In this document: positions 59,179-64,000 of the stretch, one piece after another
Layout: the number at the start of each line of letters is the position of its first letter
Numbering within the stretch: the stretch's first letter is position 1
Assembly (NCBI RefSeq): GCF_003116015.1
Contig: NZ_LGQZ01000101.1
Location: 1-64,000 of the forward strand
DNA length: 64,000 bases
Source of the DNA: Azospirillum sp. TSO22-1
GTDB lineage: Bacteria; Pseudomonadota; Alphaproteobacteria; Azospirillales; Azospirillaceae
Direction of reading: 5' to 3'
The notes under the pieces: generated by a model
Databases searched by the model: none
What the model was told of the DNA's origin: nothing
What the model saw: only the letters and a program-made list of their open reading frames with translations
Position numbers and translations under genes: made by a program

Positions 59179-60525
59179 ATGACGGAGCCGGCCGCGGCCA
59201 AGCCCTTCGTGGAGCGCCGGCGCAAGCCCAGGGTCGTGCGCATGGTGCGGGAGCTGTTCGGCTTCCTCGGCCACGCGGCGATGCGCTACTACAACGACAA
59301 CTGCTTCCAGACGGCGGCGTCACTGACCTACACGACGCTGCTCGCCATCGTGCCGATCATGACCATCGGCTTCGCCATCTTCTCGGCGTTCCCGGCCTTC
59401 GCCGAGCTGCAGAAGCGCATGCAGGAGCTGATCTTCCGCAACATGGTGCCGCAGATCGGCGACGCCATCCTGGAGTATCTCGGGCACTTCATGGCCAACG
59501 CCGGGCAGATGCCGATCTTCGGCGTCATCGGTCTGGCGGTCTCCGCGGTGCTGCTGATCTGGACCATCGAGGGCTCGTTCGCGTCCATCTGGCGGGTGAG
59601 GGAGCCGCGCTCGATGGTCACGCGCATCCTCTCCTTCTGGGCCGTGGTGTCGCTGACCCCGCTGTTCGCCGGCGCCAGCCTGACGCTGTCCAGCCAGCTG
59701 TGGAACGCGCTGCGCATGGTCCACCTGGAGGAGCTGGCCGCCCCCGCCGCCGGGTTCAGCGGGCTGCTGCCGCTGCTGCTGCAATGGATCGGCTGCTCGC
59801 TGCTCTACCTCATCATCCCGAACCGCGCGGTGCTGTGGATGGACGCGGTGGGCGGCGGCGCGGTGGGCTCGCTGCTGCTGGAGGCGTCGAAGGCCGGCTT
59901 CGCCTGGTACATGCTGGAGTTCCCGGCCTACCAGACCATCTACGGCGCGCTGGCGACGGTGCCGATCTTCCTGTTCTGGCTGTACGTGGCGTGGTCCACC
60001 GTGCTGTTCGGCGCGGTCATCACCGCCGGGCTGCCGGAATGGCGCGCCGGCAAGATCACCCGCGGCGGGCCGGAGGGGCTGCTGCCCGGCCAGCGCTTGG
60101 CGCTGGCGCTGGCGGTGCTGCACGAGCTGATGGACGCCAACCGCCTGGGCGTCGGCATGCGGCGGCGCACGCTGGTGCAGCGGGTGCCGGTGGGCGCGGT
60201 GCTGATCGACGGCATCCTCGAGCAGCTGCGCGACGCCCACTGGGTGGCGCACACCACGCGCGACGCCTGGGTGGTGACCCGCGACCTGACCGAGGCGACG
60301 CTGTTCGACTTGATGAAGGCGCTGGGCATCGGCCTGCGTGGCCCGGTGCGCAACATCGGCGGCCTGGAGCTGCCCTGGCAGGAGCGCACTGCCCAGCTGC
60401 TCGACGCCGCCGAGACCGCGCAGCAGGAGATCCTCGGCGTGCCGCTGAAGACGCTGCTGTCCGACCAAGAGCCCGGCGGCAGCGGCGCGGTGCCGCTGAG
60501 CGCGCGGCGGCGCTCCTCGTCGTGA
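59179..60525 (+). CDS. YihY/virulence factor BrkB family membrane protein
   Basis: A 448-residue inner-membrane protein with about six helices in the first 300 residues (RYYNDNCFQTAASLTYTTLL at the first) and a soluble C-terminal tail of some 140 residues that resembles a winged-helix domain. The family was once called RNase BN by mistake and its role is unresolved. ATG at 59179 has AGGACGTCCT ahead of it. The stop lies 48 bp before the mntP start. Confidence 0.85.
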   Translation: MTEPAAAKPFVERRRKPRVVRMVRELFGFLGHAAMRYYNDNCFQTAASLTYTTLLAIVPIMTIGFAIFSAFPAFAELQKRMQELIFRNMVPQIGDAILEYLGHFMANAGQMPIFGVIGLAVSAVLLIWTIEGSFASIWRVREPRSMVTRILSFWAVVSLTPLFAGASLTLSSQLWNALRMVHLEELAAPAAGFSGLLPLLLQWIGCSLLYLIIPNRAVLWMDAVGGGAVGSLLLEASKAGFAWYMLEFPAYQTIYGALATVPIFLFWLYVAWSTVLFGAVITAGLPEWRAGKITRGGPEGLLPGQRLALALAVLHELMDANRLGVGMRRRTLVQRVPVGAVLIDGILEQLRDAHWVAHTTRDAWVVTRDLTEATLFDLMKALGIGLRGPVRNIGGLELPWQERTAQLLDAAETAQQEILGVPLKTLLSDQEPGGSGAVPLSARRRSSS

Positions 60526-60545
60526 CCGGTCACGGGGATAACATT

Positions 60546-60559
60546 TGAACAGCTGTTCA
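60546..60559. promoter_or_regulatory. 14 bp perfect palindrome in the mntP upstream gap
   Basis: TGAACAGCTGTTCA is a perfect palindrome in the 47 bp gap before mntP. Sites of this TTGAACA.TGTTCAA form are typical TetR-family operators. If mntP has its own promoter here, this would be a control site. No adjacent TetR gene is seen. Confidence 0.45.
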
Positions 60560-60572
60560 TAGTCTGATAGCC

Positions 60573-61166
60573 ATGGCCGCGTCCCTACCCCTTTCGCGCG
60601 CCGGGTTCATGAGCTACGCCACCGCCCTGATCCTCGCCTTCAGCCTGTCCATGGACTCCTTTGCCGCCGCGCTCGGCACCGGCGCGGTGCTGCGCCGTCC
60701 CGGCGTGGGCGAGGCGCTGCGCGTCGGCGCGATGTTCGGCGGGGTGCAACTGGCGACCCCGCTGATCGGCTTCGCGCTCGGCCTGACCTTCGCCGCGTAC
60801 GTCGAGGCGGTGGACCACTGGATCGCCTTCCTGCTGCTACTCGGCGTCGGCGGCAAGATGCTGTGGGAGAGCTTTTCCGACGCGGAGGACGACTCGCCGA
60901 ACGGCCGGCTGGCGCTGGGCCAGCTGTTCCTGATGGCGGTGGCGACCTCCATCGACGCCGCCGCGGTGGGCGTGTCGCTGGCGGTGGTGGACGTGGACAT
61001 CGTCGGCACCTGCCTGCTGATCGGCCTGGTGACCTTCGGCATGGCCTCGGGCGGCGTCCTGATGGGCCGCGCGGCGGGGCCGCTGTTCGGCAAGCGGGCG
61101 GAGCTGGTCGGCGGCCTGGGGCTGATCGCGATCGGCGTGAAGATCCTGGTCGAGCACACGATGTGA
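60573..61166 (+). CDS. mntP: Manganese efflux pump MntP-like
   Basis: A 197-residue membrane protein with six helices. Two repeats with SLSMDSFAAALGTG and VATSIDAAAVGVSL carry the Asp residues that bind Mn2+. Role: export of excess manganese. ATG at 60573 gives an extra dozen residues before MSYATALILAFSLSMDSF; ATG at 60609 may be the true start, as MntP is normally about 185-190 residues. No yybP-ykoY riboswitch is seen. Confidence 0.87.
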   Translation: MAASLPLSRAGFMSYATALILAFSLSMDSFAAALGTGAVLRRPGVGEALRVGAMFGGVQLATPLIGFALGLTFAAYVEAVDHWIAFLLLLGVGGKMLWESFSDAEDDSPNGRLALGQLFLMAVATSIDAAAVGVSLAVVDVDIVGTCLLIGLVTFGMASGGVLMGRAAGPLFGKRAELVGGLGLIAIGVKILVEHTM

Positions 61167-61206
61167 TACGGCCGGCGCCTGAAGGCGTCGTCCGCATCAC
61201 CCTATC

Positions 61207-61228
61207 GATCAATGCTATCGCATTGATC
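61207..61228. terminator. Palindromic hairpin between convergent mntP and CbpA-like genes
   Basis: GATCAATGC-TATC-GCATTGATC has perfect 9 bp arms. Together with a GGGCGCC-TTGC-GGCGCCC hairpin (61287-61304) that ends on the stop codon of the CbpA-like gene, it may terminate transcription from both sides. Neither has a long T run. Confidence 0.5.
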
Positions 61229-61303
61229 TGTCGGGTTTGGCCGGCGGCGCTCACTGGCAGTGATCATGCGCCGCCGGTATGAGGGGGGGCGCCTTGCGGC
61301 GCC

Positions 61304-62260
61304 CTATTCCAGCCCCGCCTTCCTGCGCACGTCGTAGCTGCGCGTCTTCGACCACTTTTCCATGAACTGGACCAGTTCGGCGTCCGGCGGGTCGGGCAGG
61401 ACGACCTTCAGCTTGACGTACTGGTCGCCGGCCGCCTTGGTCTTCTGGCTGACCACGCCCTTGCCGCGCAGGCGCAGCGTGGAGCCGGTGTTGGACCCCG
61501 GCGGCACCTTCACCGCCACCGGGCCGCTCACCGTCGGCACGCGGATGGTGGCGCCGAGCACCGCCTCGTTCAGGGTGATCGGCACCTCGACGTGGATGTC
61601 GCCGTCCTGGCGGGTGAAGTGCGGGTGCGGCTCGACGTGCACCTCGACGATGGCGTCGCCGGCCGGCGCCCCGCCCAGGCCGTTCAGGCCCTGGCCCTTC
61701 AGGCGCAGCTTCTGCTCGTTCTCGGTGCCGGGCGGGATGGCGACGTCGATGCTCTTGCCGTTCGACAGGCTGATGCGCCGCTTGGTACCGTTGGCGGCCT
61801 CCAGGAACGGCACGGTGACCGAGTACGCGATGTCGGTGCCGCGCGCCTTGGCGCCGCCCGAGGCCCCGGCCCCGGCGCCCGGCCGCTTGCGTCCGCCGAA
61901 CAGGTCGGAGAACCAGTCGTCGCCCCAGGCGCCGGCACCCTCGTCCGCCGCGCCGGCCCCGCCGCCCGGCGCGTGGGCGCGCGAGCGGGCGCCGTGCGCG
62001 GAGCGGCCGCCGAAACCGGCGTGCCGCTCGTTGCCGGACGCGTCCACCTCGCCGCGGTCGTACCGGGCGCGCTTCACGGGATCGGACAGCAGCGCGTAGG
62101 CCGCCGAGATCTCCTTGAAGCGCTCCTCGTTGCCGGGATGTCCCGGCTTGAGGTCGGGGTGGTGCTGCTTGGCGAGCCTGCGATACGCCTTCTTGATGTC
62201 GTCGGCGCTGTCGCCTTTGGTCACGCCGAGGACGGTGTAGGGATCGCGAATCTGGGCCAC
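61304..62260 (-). CDS. DnaJ-type co-chaperone without zinc finger (CbpA-like)
   Basis: A 318-residue J-domain protein. The J domain has DPYTVLGV at the start and the HPD motif in AKQHHPDLKPGHP. A long Gly/Ala-rich linker (residues about 75-130) precedes two beta-sandwich substrate domains (SVTVPFLEAANGTKRRISLS and VHVEPHPHFTRQDGDIHVEV). It lacks the four CxxCxGxG zinc motifs of DnaJ, so it is CbpA-like. It would assist DnaK in refolding or nucleoid-linked tasks. Confidence 0.9.
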   Translation of the reverse strand: MAQIRDPYTVLGVTKGDSADDIKKAYRRLAKQHHPDLKPGHPGNEERFKEISAAYALLSDPVKRARYDRGEVDASGNERHAGFGGRSAHGARSRAHAPGGGAGAADEGAGAWGDDWFSDLFGGRKRPGAGAGASGGAKARGTDIAYSVTVPFLEAANGTKRRISLSNGKSIDVAIPPGTENEQKLRLKGQGLNGLGGAPAGDAIVEVHVEPHPHFTRQDGDIHVEVPITLNEAVLGATIRVPTVSGPVAVKVPPGSNTGSTLRLRGKGVVSQKTKAAGDQYVKLKVVLPDPPDAELVQFMEKWSKTRSYDVRRKAGLE

Positions 62261-62315
62261 GAGCAGACTGTTCCTTTACCCCGGCCGGGGCCTTGAATGC
62301 CGATCGGCTGGCCGA

Positions 62316-62777
62316 TCAGCTGTTGGTGACGATCTTCCACGCACCGTCCGCCTGCTTGCAAGCGGTTCCGTAGATCAGCTCCGTCTGGTTGGCGACGGTG
62401 ACCGTCTGCTGGTACTCCCGGCAGTAGGTGCCGGCGGAGTTGTAGCCCTCGCGGGTGCTGGTGATGGTGCCGGAGTTGCCGGTCTGCGGGTTGTTCCAGA
62501 AGATGCGCTCGCCGACCGGGGCGGCGTAGGCGCGCTTCGCGGCGGCCTCGGCCTGCGGCAGGTCGGCCTGCTCGATCTTCGCCTCCTTGCCGATGAAGGC
62601 GCCCAGCATGGTGGCGGTGCCGCTCTGCGCCAGCTTCTGGTTGGCGGAGGCGCCGTACTGCGAGTTGATCACACCCCCGAAGGTGTTGGCGGGATTGCTC
62701 GCGGTCTCCTTGGTGGTGGACTGGCAGCCGGCCAGCAGGGCCGCGGCCGCGAGCACGGGGATGAACGTCTTGAACAT
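62316..62777 (-). CDS. Surface lipoprotein, RT0821/Lpp0805-like
   Basis: A 153-residue predicted lipoprotein: MFKTFIPVLAAAALLAGCQS has a lipobox LLAGC with Cys at about residue 18. The mature part has a short Gly-rich stretch and a C-terminal beta domain (GTYCREYQQTVTVANQTELI) with two Cys that could pair. It resembles small outer-membrane antigens seen beside pdxH in Rickettsia and related alphaproteobacteria. It is divergent from pdxH. Function unknown. Confidence 0.78.
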   Translation of the reverse strand: MFKTFIPVLAAAALLAGCQSTTKETASNPANTFGGVINSQYGASANQKLAQSGTATMLGAFIGKEAKIEQADLPQAEAAAKRAYAAPVGERIFWNNPQTGNSGTITSTREGYNSAGTYCREYQQTVTVANQTELIYGTACKQADGAWKIVTNS

Positions 62778-62948
62778 GGTGCCTGCCTCGAACTGTTGCC
62801 TGCGTCGCTTTTTCATGGGCGCCATCCGCAATTGGAGCGCCCCCGTCCCGACGGACAGTGATATATGCGAACGCACGCTATCTGTGAATTGCGACGACGC
62901 TGTGATCAAGCGTCTTGCATCGGAGAGCGCCGAAAGGCTGGGCGGGAG

Positions 62949-63539
62949 ATGAGCGACGTGACCGATCAGGACCCCTACGCGCTGTTCGCCGCGTGGATGG
63001 AGGAGGCCACCCGCGGCGAGCCGAACGACCCCAACGCCATGGCGCTGGCCACCGCCGACGCCGAGGGCCGGCCGTCGGTGCGCATGGTGCTGCTGAAGGG
63101 CATCGATGCCCGCGGCTTCGTCTTCTACACCAACACGGAAAGCCGCAAGGGCGAGCAGTTGACGGCCAACGCCAACGCGGCGCTGTGCTTCCATTGGAAG
63201 TCGCTGCGCCGGCAGGTGCGGGTCGAGGGCGCGGTCGAGCGGGTCACCGACGCCGAGGCCGACGCCTATTTCGACAGCCGTGCGCGCGACAGCCGCATCG
63301 GCGCCTGGGCGTCCCGCCAGTCGCGCCCGATGGAGGGGCGCTGGGAGCTGGAGAAGCGCGTCGCCCAGTACGCGGCCAAGTTCGGCTTGGGGGCCGTGCC
63401 GCGGCCGGAGCACTGGACCGGCTTCCGCGTGCTGCCGGCGCGCATCGAGTTCTGGACCGACAAGCCGTTCCGCCTGCACGAGCGCATCGAGTACCTGCGC
63501 GCCGGCGACGGCTGGACGACGCAGCGGCTGTTCCCGTGA
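62949..63539 (+). CDS. pdxH: Pyridoxamine 5'-phosphate oxidase
   Basis: A 196-residue FMN enzyme that makes pyridoxal 5'-phosphate from PNP or PMP. It has SVRMVLLKGIDARGFVFYTN for FMN, SRIGAWASRQSRPMEGR, and the C-terminal FWTDKPFRLHERIEYLRAGD with substrate-binding residues. ATG at 62949 follows GGCGGGAG; the length is close to other PdxH (about 200-220). The stop overlaps the next ATG by one base. Confidence 0.95.
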   Translation: MSDVTDQDPYALFAAWMEEATRGEPNDPNAMALATADAEGRPSVRMVLLKGIDARGFVFYTNTESRKGEQLTANANAALCFHWKSLRRQVRVEGAVERVTDAEADAYFDSRARDSRIGAWASRQSRPMEGRWELEKRVAQYAAKFGLGAVPRPEHWTGFRVLPARIEFWTDKPFRLHERIEYLRAGDGWTTQRLFP

Positions 63540-64000
63540 TGACCGCCGTCGACGATGGGGGCGAGGACAAGGCCGCGCGGCTGCGCCGCTGGGCGACCTA
63601 CGCCAGCGTCGCCATGGCGTCGACGCTGATCGTCGCCAAGCTGGCCGCCTATCTGCTGACCGAATCGGTGAGCATCCTGTCCTCGCTCATCGACTCCTCG
63701 ACCGACCTGATGGCGTCGGTGGTGACGCTGCTCGGCGTCCGGCACGCGCTGCGCCCGGCCGACACCGCCCACCGTTTCGGCCACGGCAAGGCGGAGGGGC
63801 TGGCGGCGCTGGCGCAGGCGGCGTTCATCGGCGGCTCGGCGGCGTTCCTGCTGATCGAGGCGGTGCGCCGGCTGATCTCCCCCGCGCCGGTGGGCGAGAC
63901 CGCAATCGGCGTCGCCGTCATGCTGCTGTCCATGATGCTGACCGCGGCGCTGGTCACCTTCCAGCGCTACGTGGTGCGGCACACCGGTTCGGTTGCCATC
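63539..64000 (+). CDS. Cation diffusion facilitator (FieF/CzcD-type), partial
   Basis: The first 154 codons are present and run off the window. It starts MTAVDDGGEDKAARLRRWAT, then helices with the metal site D-x3-D in LSSLIDSSTDLMASVV and HRFGHGKAEGLAALAQ. It exports Zn, Fe or a similar divalent ion. ATG at 63539 is coupled to the pdxH stop (TGATG). Confidence 0.9.
   Translation, partial: MTAVDDGGEDKAARLRRWATYASVAMASTLIVAKLAAYLLTESVSILSSLIDSSTDLMASVVTLLGVRHALRPADTAHRFGHGKAEGLAALAQAAFIGGSAAFLLIEAVRRLISPAPVGETAIGVAVMLLSMMLTAALVTFQRYVVRHTGSVAI

Overview
The window is a high-GC chromosomal segment (roughly 70 percent GC by eye) with strong third-position G/C bias, frequent GTG/TTG starts and many 1-16 nt gene overlaps. 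Gene content and order (aroC, fabI, YihY family, MntP, CbpA-like, lipoprotein, pdxH; a two-subunit 2-oxoacid oxidoreductase with an FAD/Fe-S partner; branched-chain-type ABC transporters; protocatechuate 4,5-cleavage genes) suggest an alphaproteobacterium, probably an Azospirillum-like Rhodospirillales. That placement is inference. No phage, transposase, CRISPR array, rRNA or tRNA was seen.

Layout. (1) 1-7.0 kb: end of an RND/MMPL-type exporter, a MerR regulator, an NCS2 permease with an unusual cytosolic tail, a DJ-1/PfpI protein, NAD synthetase and a protein of unknown function. (2) 7.1-29 kb: a large aromatic and one-carbon catabolic region read mostly leftward. It holds a Liv-type ABC transporter, lower-pathway protocatechuate/gallate 4,5-cleavage genes (ligK, galD, a DUF1932 oxidoreductase, an alpha/beta hydrolase) with a divergent LysR regulator beside a PcaQ-type operator, and a vanillate demethylase-like oxygenase/reductase pair (vanAB). 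It also holds an eight-gene operon that looks like a complete corrinoid/tetrahydrofolate methyl-transfer (O-demethylase) system ending in a GntR regulator, and then ligAB. (3) 29-36.7 kb: a chemoreceptor; a leftward CoA-ligase/MaoC/SDR operon; an aminotransferase-fold protein without a recognisable Schiff-base lysine, coupled to a sulfotransferase-like protein. (4) 36.8-44.1 kb: a penicillin acylase-family hydrolase overlapping a bacterial GH3 protein, an HtrA-like pseudoprotease and pyruvate kinase. (5) 44.1-50 kb: 2-oxoacid:acceptor oxidoreductase operon and a universal stress protein. (6) 50-57 kb: an unknown gene behind a structured leader, a LysR/NmrA divergent pair and an Fbp-type iron ABC system with a Fur-like site. 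(7) 57-64 kb: housekeeping genes.

How the genes fit together. VanAB would release formaldehyde from methoxylated aromatics using O2. The corrinoid operon would instead move the methyl group to a corrinoid protein and then to tetrahydrofolate, where the MTHFR-like protein would oxidise methyl-THF. Either route gives protocatechuate-type catechols for LigAB ring cleavage, and GalD and LigK complete the path to pyruvate and oxaloacetate. LigC, LigI and LigJ are not in the window. A shared ATTG-N4-CAAT operator motif, with the half-sites and spacing of known VanR operators, lies at both the vanA promoter and the corrinoid operon promoter. This suggests the operon-encoded GntR protein controls both demethylation routes. 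Near-identical 21 bp palindromes placed 2-3 bp before TTGAC -35 elements link the chemoreceptor and CoA-ligase operons. Three families of dispersed GC-rich palindromes occupy many intergenic gaps, and one copy appears to be translated in frame within the corrinoid activator gene.
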